Shown here: in pieces, positions 1-12,617 of the stretch
Layout of the letters: the number at the start of each line of letters is the position of its first letter
Numbering within the stretch: the first letter of the stretch is position 1
Assembly (NCBI GenBank): GCA_033807695.1
Contig: CM066307.1
Coordinates: forward strand, 4,030,001-4,094,000
DNA length: 64,000 nucleotides
Reading direction: 5' to 3'
From: Daedaleopsis sinensis
Lineage: Eukaryota > Basidiomycota > Agaricomycetes > Polyporales > Polyporaceae
The notes under the pieces: generated by a model
Database searches by the model: none
Told to the model about the DNA's origin: nothing
Seen by the model: only the letters and a program-made list of their open reading frames with translations
Made by a program: the position numbers and the translations under genes

Positions 1-555
1 CTGATACCCAATTGCAATCCCTATCTGATGCACGGCCCGCGAAGGAGGACACGGCTATACCACCGTATGCCTGAGCCGCTCAGTGGCGGGCATAGACTCG
101 GAACATGGAGCACAGAGCACGGGGCCGGAAGTACCGCGTGCTGTGTATGTGCACAAGAGAAACAGGTGGGAGTGCACACGACGAGGACATCGAGGCGACG
201 TTTACTGCTCGTGTGCACGTTTAGCAGGGCAAGCCCATCCGTCCTCTACCTCCCCGATGCTCGACGTGCAACGTTCAGAGCCGCGAATCACGATTGATGA
301 CTCGACTTTCGATGCACAGTGGCGCATATGCTGGAGCCCAGAAACTGTCGATTGGAAATAGGAAGAGGGGAGTGGACCGCGAAGTGTCACTACTCGGTCT
401 AACCGCTAATCCCTCCTGCATCTTTGTTCTCAGATGGGACCTCCTGAGTAGACCTCACTCATCCATGTTCTTGCGCCGCGCAGAAGATCATGGTGGACGT
501 GCCGGCATGCATCCCGAGGTTATGGAGGGGCTTTCGGTCCACGAAGCGCGCCGAA

Positions 556-1000
556 GTTGACGGAAGACACGCACCTCATCGCGCTGCTTGCGCTTGTCGC
601 ACCCATGCCAAGGACCGACCAGCCATCGCTACGGCTTCCTCGAGGTCCGGGCTCACGCCGTCGGGGATGTCGAATACGTAGTCCCTCGGGACGTCGACGA
701 CCTGCGCGAAAGAGCCCGATGAGGAGCTGAGGGTGATCATGATGAAGCTTGCTGGCTGGGACAACATGTGGGAACAGTCCTGAGATGTAGCGCTTCTCGG
801 CGGCGCAAGCATGGACGAGAGGCTGATGCACACCGGCGGCGAGGACGCGGATCAGGACAAGACCGGAGGCGGGCTCTGCCCGGGAGTAGGAGGAGTGGGG
901 AATCGAGATGTATTCGGGGTCGAAGTCCCCGGTGGATACTTGCGCGACGTGTAGGTCGACATTTTTGATGGAGGTGTGTCTGATTGAGAATGTGAGCCCG
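556..1000 (-). pseudogene. Decayed MDR/quinone-oxidoreductase fragment (R1 copy A)
   Basis: No intact frame remains. Pieces in shifting minus-strand frames recall a fungal zinc-type alcohol dehydrogenase / quinone-oxidoreductase protein. They are an N-domain stretch around LVLIRVLAAGVHQPLVHACA (near 800-890), a middle stretch around QVVDVPRDYVFDIPDGVS (near 640-710), and a remnant of the nucleotide-binding turn, VLGMGATSAS (near 570-620). A working enzyme of this family is about 350-400 residues; here only about 150 codons survive, with frame changes and no C-terminal half. A sister copy lies at about 9520-10000 in the same R1 context. Family assignment rests on remembered motif patterns, so it is moderate only. 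Confidence 0.45.
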
Positions 1001-1013
1001 AGAGTCTCGATCA

Positions 1014-3000
1014 AGCAGGACGAGCAGCGGTGCCAGGTTGATAGAACGATGCTTACGGTTGTCCGCGTTGTTTACTGTGGGGGCAGGGTGCGCACCAGAT
1101 AGCGAGCTCAGGATGTTGAAGCACATTCGCCTCCCTGGAGTAAATTGGACGAGATGATGGCGGTGCGTAGTTGTCCCAAACAACAAATGATAACCACGCA
1201 TTATGCCACGTGGCGACACGGGCGCCTCGACCTTTCTGACTGGGTCTCATACGAGTACTGCCAGCACTGAGCACCTGCTTTCACACTCACTCGGCTTGTA
1301 CTCTGGCTTTCTGCACTCCGTCGTCCCACACTCCTCGGGCTCTCTGCGGCTGCGTCCTGTCTTCTTGAGTCGCCTCCAGTCTTGCTGTTCTCCGACGCTC
1401 AAGACGACTTTTCAACTGTTCAGGGAGCCACTCAGACGTGTCTGTTCCTCCATAGCAGTAAGTACTTTAGCTCGTGTCGGACGCTTGGGGGGCTAAAGTC
1501 GCACACCCCGACCTGCTCTCAATGCCCTGCGATGAAAACGACCTCCGATCTCTAGGTCGACTCGATCTCATTGATGCTGTGTGGGACCGACGGGAACGCT
1601 GCTCAGTAAGAGGGATGGCGATGATGCTGGCAGGGCGAGGACCATGGCAGGTAAGCACGTCCCTCTCTGCCCGACCCTCCCCCTCGCGATCAGTGCCATC
1701 GCTCCATGCCTGGCTCCTTCGCTTGACGCTCGGGGCCCTGCGGGAACCAGGCTGCGTCTACCAACGCAGCACGTTCATCTCTGTTGTACTGGTCTTCGAG
1801 CTCGGATGGCTTAGGACTTCGCAATATCATATCTCGCTTCAGCCCATGTATTTGCGTCTGACAAACCCAAGTCGCTGACTAGTCCCGTCTTGCAATATAT
1901 AATACCCGGACCAGGTCTCGATATGGCAGAATCGTGGTGATTAGGGCACAGGTGAGTTCTGTTCACGCATCCCTTCGCTCTTTACCTCCTCCCCGCGCCC
2001 TGCTTCCTTTGCGCCGATCGTTGCACGGCCGTTTGGCGTATGACCGGGTCGGGTGCATGCGTGCTCCAGGGTTCTCCTTTCCCGCGAGGATGCACGTCCG
2101 CATCTTGTCACTCGCACGGACCTTCGCGCTCACCCGAAGTCGTTGGACCTTGGCCTGATAGAGAGTGTTGCTGTCTGACATTGTGACAGTCCATTCTGCA
2201 GTAGTCGCATACAGGAGCCCACACATACGCACAAGCACACACGTAGACATGTCTCCGCTCGTGCCGTACCCGCAACCGCGCACACTTGGAGAGACGGCGG
2301 ACATGTCATCCGGGTCTGTACGTGAGCCCAGCCCCTCCCGGGCATGACAAGTGTCGGACGGCGGCCGAGGGACTGTGCAGGCATCCGTGGCGAGTCCCGA
2401 GCGGGGAGCGTCGCCTTCCGGGAACGAGGGAAGAGCGCGGGCGCAGTGCTCACGACTCGTACGTCCGCCGCGTGCGCAGACGCTCGGTCTGGACTACGCG
2501 CGAGTTAGAGCCCGACACTCGTACTTAGCTACGAAGAGAGACTGCTGCCTCGTAGGCGGCACTGATGCCGCCATCTCGCACAGACTGAGGCGTCACGACT
2601 CGCTTCTAGACTCACCATTCGAGCGTCCACAGAAGAGGCCATAGGCGAGCGGTCGCGTACTAGCATGGCTGGTTCTCAGCCCTCCTCCACCGTGATTCTC
2701 GACTCGGACACGGGTCCCCGCGAGCATCTGAGCTCTCGCGCCCGGCGAATCCCCTCGAGAGACGTGGGTCGAGATATCTCCAACGAAAGGTGAGGAGTTC
2801 TCGTATCCGTGTGCTCGCACAGCGCAGAAGACAATGGACTTACCGGGAGCGCGTACCACAAGGCCGTGTACATAGTTCATCGATGTCGCAGGGTACGCGC
2901 AGAGATGGTTCCCAGCGCGATTCACGACTGGCTGAAACCGTCAGGCAAGCGGCCTTGACCTCGTCCGCCTCTATCTGCACGGACACGGCTGCATCGCCCG
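1014..3000. repeat. R1 long repeat, copy A (non-coding part)
   Basis: Blocks of this stretch recur, in the same order and strand, in copies B, C and D. Examples: the GTTGTCCGC...CACCAGATAGCGAGCTCAG block at 1056-1110 recurs near 10065-10110. The TAGGTCGACTCGATCTCAT block at 1553-1575 recurs near 10652-10672. TATGGCAGAATCGTGGTG at 1922-1939 recurs at 10978-10995. The block ending in CGCGAGGATGCACGTCCGCATC near 2105 recurs near 11152. Several GT(A/G)AG-like donor motifs are conserved but no long reading frame is, so this is either a decayed multi-exon gene duplicated with its flank or a non-coding repeat. Borders are approximate. Confidence 0.6.
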
Positions 3001-3367
3001 CTCTAGCGACGATCATGAATGTATGTCCGCCTAATTCGCCGCAATTGATCGTCGATCCCGAGGGCGGAGCTACGGTGCCCACAGCTGTCGAGGGTGGGGT
3101 ATTGCAGACTCGGTGTCTCGCGTACGTCTTGTCATTGGTGCGTACTTCTTGAACTCGAAAGCTGATGTGTTGCGGTATGCGGGGTTCAGCCAGCCGAGTT
3201 GTGCTGACGCACGCTCACACAGTATTGTCACCAGTGGACTTCGGCAAGACATGCTAGTGGACGTGCACGTGCTCCTACGGCTCGACGGCGTATTGACACG
3301 CGACCTACTACCTGCTAGAGACCCGTCGTCAACCGCGATCTACATATGATCACACCTCGATGCACGA

Positions 3368-3429
3368 CCCGGGCCCTGCGACTGAAGTCGAAGCGCAAGA
3401 GGTGAGTGGCTCCAGTAGCAGGGCCCGGG
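3368..3429. repeat. 12-bp perfect inverted repeat (hairpin)
   Basis: The arms CCCGGGCCCTGC (3368-3379) and GCAGGGCCCGGG (3418-3429) are perfect reverse complements, separated by 38 nt. The GC-rich stem could form a hairpin or cruciform. No gene is recognised beside it, so its role is unknown. Confidence 0.6.
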
Positions 3430-3439
3430 AGGTCTTCGT

Positions 3440-5440
3440 TTTCTACGTTCGACGCGAAAACGCTAATACTGGCTAGACAGTTAATGCCAGAGTAGTGACG
3501 CGGTGACGGAGTGAGGCCCCTCCTGCGGGCAATGTTGTGTTTGTTCTACATATGTGACTCGTCATGATTCCGCCGGGATCGCATATCGCAGCTAGCGACG
3601 AGTAGAGGACGTTACCTTCGAGTGTTGTAAGTAGAGATGGATGCAAACGGAGCGAGAATCGAGAGCAGATGTTGTCGCTAATAGCTCTATATTCAATCTG
3701 CTAGGCGCTACCTTGATGACCGAGGCCTTGAAGCTCGCGATCAGCCGTTAAGGCTGCACCCATCGTCGGTCGCCGCATCCTGCTGATTGCGTGCGCCTAC
3801 AGCTCTCTCTCAACGCCTCGCACCTCGCACCCGATGACAGTGACACGTCGTATCTCAATTTACACTACTCATATGTGGTCATCGGACAGCCTATACAAGG
3901 TACACTGCCCTGTTCTGGCTCGTGCTGCTATACACGAGCCTGGGACCGTCGACGCTTGCGGCGCGGAGAGCAGATGACGTCCGCCACCATCAACGCTCAA
4001 TCCCCGGCCAGGTAATCTCTCCGGGGCCACACGAACGCCAGACCTAGCGACTTGGCGAATCTGCACTTGTCGCCATTGGCCTAGCTAGCACATTACACCA
4101 CAACAGGGTACTTCGCAAGTCGAGACCGTGGTGCGTGACCTTCTTTCCACTCACAGCCCGTTTCGCTGCCTGCCATCCGAGACTGGCTCCAGATACCGAC
4201 GCTAGGCGAAGTTGGTCGACGGCACAAGCAAGCGCGGCCGATCAAGCGTGCTGGTCGTTTGCGTACTAGCACCTTCAGCAGGTACGTGAGCGGTCGTACA
4301 TCACTGGCAGCATGTGAACGCGGTCTTACGTTCTGACATTGCGCGGCGTTGCTGCTGCGAGCGGTCACATCGCCGGGTGCATGAGCTCGGCTGCGGTCCG
4401 AGCGACGTCGTCATCTGCTGGGACTCAGGGCAAATGACAATCTCCTCGCTCTCAGCTACGTGCCTAGCTACCCTGTCTGTGGTGCGGGAGCGACAAGAAC
4501 TCGATGGCCAACCTTCTCTCCGTGCTCACGCTATCTAGCAGCCTGTTGGATTAAGTCGTGCGTGAACTCGGAAGGCTCGGGAATGCAGTGCGGCATTTAA
4601 TGCGCGCGAACTCTATTAAAGTTCCGTCACGCTAGTCAACCATGCTTCCTGGGCGCGGTGGACTCTGGGAATGAGGAATATGGACGATGGTGCGTGGAGG
4701 TCAATCAGATGATGAACGGGTGGTGGGGAACGGGTCAGTTGGCTGCCTTGACTCTCCTCCCGTGCACGAGTCTCGACTCACGAGTCTGTGCTTCCCTGCA
4801 GGAATACGCCACACGACATGATACCGTCTCTCGTAATTACGGAGGATGACCGTCCTTTCCAGCTACATGCAGGCCTCTCGCTGGACTGTCCACAGCGTAG
4901 TGGATGTGCTCCGTAGGCCTGCCCCTACGATAGAGTGTACGTATGAACAGCGGTCGTGCAACTGCCGTGCACTTCGACGGTCCCGTTCTGGAACGCATAC
5001 ACAGCCGGCGGAGAAGTTGCAGTACTTACATGGGCGGTGCGCCACTTTCATGAAGCTTGGTCCGATGACAGCTACCGAGGTCCTCTGTATCAGGTCTTGT
5101 TGTGCTGTCGTTCGCGCGCGAATGAGGGATGTATGTCACATATGTGTGAGAACGAGGGCAGTGTCGCTCACGGGCAGTGCTGATACTACCGCCCCGTCAC
5201 CGCATGGTGGTTCGACGAAGGCATGTTGCGTGTGTAATGATAGGAGAAGGTTCTCAGGTACAACACGAGGTATGGAAGGGGCCGTGCAGGCTCATGGATA
5301 CGTGAGGTATATAAGCCATTCCCGTGGGGCTGCGTCCACCCCAGCAGTGTTTCATCCTATCTCTGGTACGTCTGTCCAAACGACGGTCTCCTCGAGACGA
5401 ATCCGATGATGTTCGTGTCTCCTACAGCGAGGCGTCACAT
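3440..5440. other. Intergenic stretch, no gene recognised
   Basis: Short frames overlap on both strands, but none shows domain-like sequence, consistent splice sites or a paralogue in the window. I see nothing I can support here apart from scattered donor-like GTGAGT/GTAAGT sites. Confidence 0.4.
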
Positions 5441-5445
5441 CCCCG

Positions 5446-6831
5446 ATGGCGGAGTCAAACTCCCTGGTCGAACCCGCTAGGCTGTCCGGTCCATCAGATG
5501 CAAGTTGGAAGGTGAGCGACAACACTTCATGGAGGTATTTCAGGATTATCTGATATCATGAGTGCAGCAGCGTCGAACCATTCCCCCGGAAGTGACCGAC
5601 CTGGTCATCGCGTATGTTGGGCTTTGGTACAATGGTAGCGCCCGTCGCCGCACATTACTCGCCTGCACACTTGTGTGCTCGAACTGGCTGCCAGCTAGCA
5701 GGCGAGAACTCTTCCGAAGAGTGGCATTTGGCCCAGGAGATACTACGTCACTGGAACGTTTCTTTCAGATGGACCTCCATTCCCAATTCATGCAACGCCA
5801 CCTGTCCTACATATCTGAGATACATTTCCTCTCATCGCAGGGGGGGGCCCATCAATCCTCCATACATCGCCTTGCCGGCCACATCCCAAGTCTAGAGACG
5901 CTCCACTTCGTACAATGCGACTGGAACGACACGCCAACGCACCCCAGCACCTTCACGTTACTCTCAGGCTTTCCCGTGCTCCACACCCTCGATCTCATGA
6001 ATTGCACTTTCCCGTCGTTCAGTGCACTCTGTCACATGCTCTCAGCTGTGTCTCGGCTATCCAAATTGACACTGGTGTTCGTGCGATGGCCACCGCCAAA
6101 GCGCCGCAATCTACCATACAGAACTGTTCCTGGGCGCCGACCTGCACTTGCTTCCCTCGCGGTTAATTTGCATTATGAACGAGAGGCCGAAATTCTTCAA
6201 TGGCTTTGTACTACATCAACGATCCACTCAATCAAGCACATCTATTTTGATTGTGTGTCAGATGGGGAGGCCGGCCGCGACGATTTCCTGCGTATGTCTG
6301 CACCATCTGTCAGGGAGATACACTGTGGGGCTGGAGGTACGACTAGACCGTCACATTCGTCCGATTTCGAATGGCTAAATCATAGGAATATGACTCATTT
6401 TTTCCTGCTTGACAGACATCAAAGTTTTTGCCCAACATACCCCTCACATGATCAATCTGAAGAGACTCCTCTTCCCCGTCTGGTTGGATGGGGGCGGGAA
6501 GATGGTACAATTTGGGACATTGTGCAGGGATCTGACACACGCTCTGCAACATTTCCATGGGCAACATCTTCAAGAGATACGGCTGAATTTCGGCGGCGAG
6601 ATCGTCTACATGTGGACTGAGGAGATGTCCGGCTTAGGTGGAGAAGTTGAATCTGATGACCCGGAAGAGGGTCATCCTGGCGCTGATTTCAAGCTTCTCG
6701 AGCAGATCCTGACACGGGAGAACATGGCAGAGATGGCGGTCGTGCTCCAGGTCTATCCTTATACGAATCAGAAATATCGAGACCGCGCTACAAAGCAAGC
6801 TTCCCAAACTATACAAGCGTTGTGTTTTTGA
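5446..6831 (+). CDS. F-box/LRR-like protein, copy 1
   Basis: Modelled as three exons, 5446-5511, 5568-6336 and 6416-6831, about 416 residues. The first ATG lies in CCCCGATGGCG, and the splice phases agree at both introns (56 and 79 bp). The N-terminus carries the F-box-like start typical of basidiomycete families (RRTIPPEVTDLVIAYVG, then TLLACTLVCSNWLPASRREL). It is followed by weak leucine-rich segments with repeated 'L.TLDL..CTFPSF'-type spacing. Such proteins usually act as substrate adaptors for SCF ubiquitin ligases; the target cannot be read from sequence. An inverted paralogue lies at 17635-19048. Compared with that copy, the last roughly 20 codons are frameshifted near 6780-6790: the alternative frame restores the shared ending LYKRCVFE. 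The C-terminus is therefore altered, and the gene may be drifting. Confidence 0.75.
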
Positions 6832-6839
6832 GTATACGT

Positions 6840-7290
6840 GGTGATGATTAGAGCAGGTATGTCCCCATCCGCCGCATGTATGTTGTGCCTGAGACTAATT
6901 GTGGTAAAATCGCAGCATCATCCAGGACTCGATCGGCGAGTACTAGTGGCAATCGGTACATTGCACGTACGTGCGCTTTGCTACACTCTACCTCATCCTG
7001 GCTGTCAGACTGAAATATTTGCTGTCTACATCCTGTGTCGGCATTCTAGTCGAGTCGTTCTGTCGCAGGCCCGGGAGCCGCGACTTGGAAACCGGAGGTG
7101 AGGCACGAGTCGGCGGCGGTGCGAGATGAGAGAATCGGACTGCGGTTTCGGAGATTGGTATCGACGGTGGAGTCACTGTATGTATCATGTATCATTCTAC
7201 AAGTTATGCATGAGCCGGACCTCATGCACATGCCTCGTATCCCAGCTACTGCTGTTTTCCAGGCTCCTCCGAGTCCAGAATGGCCGGGGA
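6840..7290. other. Intergenic stretch
   Basis: This lies between the first F-box gene and R1 copy B. Only short overlapping frames are present, and nothing is recognised. Confidence 0.35.
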
Positions 7291-9020
7291 CCGTGACCGT
7301 TACGCTCGGCTCGTCCGCGTGCGCCTACGGTAGGCGCCGTAAAGTCGCGGGCAGGCTGTGACTTCTGCGACTGTTGTTGCCTTCGACGGCCGCCCTCCGC
7401 GTCCACCTCTCGACTGTCCTTACTTGATCTTATAGATCTACCACTTGCTTTCTACACGCCTCGCTTGTCGTTCGGCCATCTGAACCTCGTCGTCTCACGT
7501 TCTTTGGGCTCTCTGCGATTGTGTCACCCATCTTTCGAGTCGCAGTGGTCTCTCACCGAAGCTCTGCAGACTGCGATTTGAGAACCTACGACGTACAAAT
7601 CGAGCTATCCAACGTCGATGGAGGCCTTCGGGCCAAAGTCGCACACGTCGCCTTGCCAGCTACCGCTGCGTAGTAAGAGGGATGGCGATGGTGCTGGCAG
7701 GGCCATGATTCAGGTGAGCACGCCCATATCTTCCTGTCACCCCGTTTCTTTGCGATTGCCATCGCTTCATGCTCGACTCCCTCAAGCTGTTTTGAGGCTC
7801 TATTGCGTTGCGGTGTCTCTGCTGCATCGAGGAGGGACAGCGTCGAACCTTGGATGATCTCGATCGCACGCTATTTACGCTTTCTCAGACACAGCTTGCT
7901 TAGGGCTGCCTAGCGGCGAGACGACTCAGCCGCCTAATAACCGCAAACGCGAACGGTCTCGTGCGTGGTTTCGCGTCTACGTGCTTGCTGTGCCCCACCC
8001 TCTCTAAGACTTTTGGGAGCAGGGATGTTCGTCGGTGCACCTCTCCCCTCGCGAAGACGTCTGCGCTCGCTACAAAGTTGAGCCTCATCAACCGACATGT
8101 GGACTGCTGTCAATCTGACCATTCATCTGACAGTGTCGCATACGGAGCCCCTCGGAGTTCACACATGGGCATATGCATACGTATACACGTCGACATCTCG
8201 CCGCTCGGATCGCGCCGTGCCCGTAAGCGAGCGTGCACCCTCTCTCGCAAAGCCAGCGGATCACGTACCTAACTCCGGATATCGAGCACGCGCGCCGCGG
8301 CGCGCGCTGCATGGACTTCTCTGCAACGAGCGAGTGCAGTGCCCATGTCAGGACGATGTGCACGCCCGCCAGGTGTGTGAACGCTTGTGAGGTTCGAGTT
8401 CCAGCTCGAGCTCGATTTAGATGCACGGCGCTGATTGCAGCCCTATATAGCTCGCATGGACGTATATGACTCGCACCCTACGTGTCACGGCTCACACACC
8501 GACACATGATCACGATCCGAGCGACCTCCGCTCAAGAGAAGGAGGCGGGGTCCGCGACTGGCTTGCTCGCTCTGCGCCCGCCTGTACCTCCATTGTCGGA
8601 TCGGTCCACTCGTGGGCCTTCCAAGCTCTCGGGCTCGTGCGACCGACGTCCATCCGAGACAGGTGAGTCATCTCCTATCCGTCTGTACAGACGTCGGCGG
8701 ACTTACAGGCTGGAGCATGTGCCATAGCGTTGGTTATGGAGGGTCGTGTCGCCCAGACGCACGTCGTGTCCGGTTCGATGGTCTTTCGCCCTCTGATCTC
8801 GGCCGCGCCACACTGTGCGCAGGGAGGCCTTCGCAATTCTTGTCATGGGTGCATACTCCGTACGGGGATACGGACCTCGAGACGCAATGCGGCGTGCGCT
8901 AAGAATCGATAGGCCTTCAACGATGCAGGTGAGATATCTCTCACCCATCCGTGGTTTCGCGTCTCGTAGAAGACAACGGACTTGCTGTGGTATGTGTCAT
9001 ACGGTTTTGAAGGAACTCGT
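7290..9020. repeat. R1 long repeat, copy B
   Basis: Shares ordered blocks with copies A, C and D. These include the palindrome GCGCCTACGGTAGGCGC at 7321-7337 followed by GTAAAGTCG, and the GGGATGGCGATGGTGCTGGC block near 7679-7698. A stretch from about 8385 to 8710 matches 11525-11870: CTCGAGCTCGA, then CACACCGACACA, then TCGGATC.GTCCACTCGT, then the GGTGAG donor. The MDR remnant seen in copies A and C is missing. No intact coding frame. Borders are approximate. Confidence 0.55.
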
Positions 9021-9519
9021 CGCCGGGACACGCACCTAGTACCTGCACGACGCCCTCGCCTCGTCAGCCTTCGCATGTACCCTCTCTGAACGTGCGGATA
9101 CAGGTAGATGCTCAGAGCGGCGGTGATCCCGAGCGGCACCACCTGAGTCCACCTCCTTCGAAGATATCGAGCAGCTTCTCTGCGACACAGTTCTAGCCCT
9201 CCTACAGGCTGGAGGGAGGACTTTACAAGATATGTTACAGGTGCGTACTCGAATATTGAACTCGGAGGCACCGATTCCGGATGTAGGATCAGTGCATTAT
9301 GCAGAACACATACTTCGAGCTGATACGAAGGCTCACCAGGTCAGTTTGGGACGTGCTCGGGCGCATGATACACAAGGATCGAGTAGCATCGACTGGTCAG
9401 CCGCCCATAGTCATGATCACGAGCTTGGAGACGTCCGTAGCGGAGACTTCTGGCGAGATGAGGACCAGTCGACGACGGATGCGTAGAGCCCGGGACGGCG
9501 GCGAAAGTCAGTGTCTAGA

Positions 9520-10000
9520 CTGTCAAGGACAGTCCGCGCGAGCGCGCCGTTGACGGAAGACCGACACACGCACCTCCTCGGAGTTGTCGCGCCGCTTGCG
9601 TTTGTCGCGCCCATGACGAGGACCGACTAGCCGTCCTTGGGGAGCTGTTCCATATCGACGTGCACGTTCATCGCTCAGCTCTACATGGCTGGGTTGCATC
9701 GTTGCGGCCTCCTCGGGGCCCGGGCCCCTCGGGACGTTGAAGACCTGCGTGAAGGAGTCTAATGGGGACCTAAAGGTGACGAGGTAGACGCGCTTGCCGG
9801 CTTGGACGGTCGTGCGGACGACACGCGGGAACGGTCCTGAGGTGTAGCGCTTCCCGGCGGCGCAAGCGCGGACGAGAGGCTGGTGCACCGCGGCGGCGAG
9901 GCTGAGGACGCGAATTTGGACAAGGCCGGAGGCGGGCTCTTCCCGGGAGTGGGAGGGGTAGAAATCGAGATGTATGCGGTGGCTTTGTATCTGACCGAGG
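9520..10000 (-). pseudogene. Decayed MDR/quinone-oxidoreductase fragment (R1 copy C)
   Basis: Second copy of the remnant at 556-1000. In one minus-strand frame the pieces LAAAVHQPLVRACAAGKRYT and SFTQVFNVPRG can be read. A stop (LPKDG*) then precedes SVLVMGATNASG, which resembles the nucleotide-binding motif following the substrate domain in this enzyme family. The in-frame stop and missing segments make it a pseudogene. Comparison with copy A helps show that both derive from a real coding sequence, because similarity is highest in these protein-like parts. Confidence 0.5.
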
Positions 10001-11900
10001 GTTGTGTGTGAATGAGAGTCACAACCTAGTAGCGGTGCCAGGCTGATATAACGATGCTTACGGTTGTCCGCATTTTATACTGTGGAGGCAGAGTGCGCAC
10101 CAGATAGCGAGCTCAGGCTGTTGAAGCACAGTCACCTCCCTGGAGTAAGTTGGAGATGATGGCGGTGCGTAGTTGTCTCAACCAACTAATGATAACCACG
10201 GATCATGCCACGTGGCGACACGGGCGCCCAGGACGGGCGCCGTAAAGTTAGGCTCAGCGCCGCCCTGGCCTCTCCCTTCCGACCAAGTTTCTGACTGGGT
10301 CTCATACTGCCAGCACCTGCTTTCACACTGACCCGGCTCGTACTCTCGGTTTCTGCACTCCGTCGTATCACACTCCTCGCTCTCTGTGGCTGCGTCCTGT
10401 CTTCTTGAATCGCCTCCAGAGTCCAGACTGCAACATGACACCCTGCCAATCGCTTGCTGTTCTCCGACGCTCAAGCCGACTTTTCAACCGTTCAGGGAGC
10501 CACTCGGACAGTGGACGTGTCTGTTCCTCCGCAGCAGTAAGTACTGTTAGCTCGTGTCGGACGCCTCTGGGGCTAAAGTCGCACACCCTGACCTGCCGCT
10601 CCCCTGTTGCATCTGCTCTCAATGCCCTGCGATGAATACAACCCCGATCTCTAGGTCGACTCGATCTCATCGATGCTGTGCGGGACCGACGGGAACGCTG
10701 CTCAGTAAGAGGGATGGTGCTGGTGCTGGCAGGGCGAGGTAAGCACGCCCATCGTTGTCCAACCCTCCATGGCCTCCCCCATTTGAGGCTCGGGGAGTGC
10801 CCGATGGTATTGCGACGAAAGCCTGGCTGCATCTTCAGTGCAGCACGCCCGTCGCTGCTGCACTGTTCATCCGGCGCTGGCGCGAGCTTCGATCCATGCC
10901 TCCTTATCCCGAGCTTGGCCGCCCGAGTCGCTGACGACTCTCGTCTTGCCACATATAGTGCTCGTCCCGGGTCTCGATATGGCAGAATCGTGGTGGCTAG
11001 GGCACAGGTGAGTTGCGCTCTCGCATTCCTTCGCTCTATCCCTGCTCCCCGCCCCCCGCACCAGTCCTCGCACGGCCGTTTGGCGTGTGACCGGGGACGG
11101 GTGCACGCGTGCTCCAGGGTTCTCCTCGCCCGCGAGGATGCACGTCCGCATCTACTCACTCGTGCGGACCTTCGTGCTCACTGGACGTCGTTGTACCTAG
11201 CCGTGAGTCTATCTGACTGTTCGTTCTTGTTCTACAGCAGTCGCATTAGAGCCTCCTAGGAGTCGACGCGCACATATGCATACACATCGACACCTCACCG
11301 CTTGTGCCGTGCCCACGACCGTGCATGGAGGTCACTTCATACAAGCCTGGACGTGAGCCTCCTGTGTATTTCAGCTCTCGGACGGCGGGCGGCAGCCTGC
11401 GCTGACAATCTTGGCGGGTACGGAGCACGCCGCACGGACCTCCGATAGGGAACATGGCCTTCGAGAATGAGGCATGAGCGAGCGAGTGTTCATGGACAAG
11501 ATCGCTCAAATGTCCATCGGGTGCGCGGAGCTTCGAGTTTTAGCTCGAGCTCGCTCGACATTCATGAGTAGAGCGCTGACTGCTACCCGATAGCTTGCCG
11601 GAGCGCATCCAGCTCGCACCTTATGTGTCCGCATAGCTCCCACACCGACACACGATCCGAGCCCCCTGCGCTCAAGATAAAGAGGCGAGCTGTCCGCGCG
11701 ACTGGTGCTGCTCGTTCTAACGCTTGCACCCATTCTCGGATCAGTCCACTCGTAGAGCTTCCAAGCTCTTGCGCTAGAGCGGGCCTTACGGGGGTTGGGA
11801 TTGGACGTTCGTCTAAACCAGGTGAGATACACCCTACCGTCTGTGCAGAAGACGGCGGACTTACTGTTACTGTGGCATGCGTCAGCGCTGCGGAGGGTCA
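10000..11900. repeat. R1 long repeat, copy C (non-coding part)
   Basis: Most complete match to copy A (1014-2300) and, in its right half (about 11525-11870), to copy B. It contains the degenerate palindrome GGCGCCC-AGGAC-GGGCGCC at 10223-10241, which occupies the place of the GCGCCTAC/GTAGGCGC palindromes in copies B and D. No coding frame is conserved through the block. Confidence 0.6.
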
Positions 11901-12610
11901 TGTTACCTGCACGCACGCGCAATAACCGTCGCCCGCGCGGTGTACGATGTTTTAGCATCGCCGCCGCCCTCTCGACATATCGGGGCTTGAGCTTGAATCG
12001 CCACCTTCGTTATAGCTCCGAGTTGTATTCGCTCCTATACAGCCCACCGACTGAGTATCGCGATGGCAATTCGGACGATGTCGAACTGGGAGGACGTAGT
12101 AGGACGTAGTATATTTCAGTGAGAATATCATTTGGGTGGAGAGGCGCACCTGTCACCGATACTGTTCGATTCCACGCGAACGAGCTTGCCGCCGTGTGGG
12201 CCCGGTTACTTGTACAGGTATTATGGCAGCATGCGCGGGTACGCCGCGCATGCAGTGACGGAGATGGTTTCGGTAGTTTTGCGCAGCAGCGAACGTACAT
12301 GGACTGCATAGCACCATGTGGCTATGAGCTATGGCCGGTGATAGACTGTGCCGGTAAGTAGTAGTGATGAGGTTCTGCACCTAGTAAGGATGTCATCGGG
12401 ACTTGATATTCCGACTCGAAACTGACAACGCCGTGGCCGTGCGGCGACTAGTACTAGTACTACTACTCGTCAGACATGGCGCATCGTGTTCAGTCTTGAG
12501 CACTGAATTGTCAGCCTCGTCGGGAGTCCTCAGGTCCATCGCGTCGCGACAAATCATCCTTAGGACATTGTAATCTGTGATGCAAAACACGAGAATATAT
12601 GCTGGAAGGG
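11900..12610. other. Intergenic, downstream of TVP38 gene
   Basis: Short frames only. The left end is the edge of R1 copy C; the right end is the 3' flank of the minus-strand TVP38-like gene. No RNA gene or repeat is recognised. Confidence 0.35.
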
Positions 12611-12617
12611 CTAGCAT

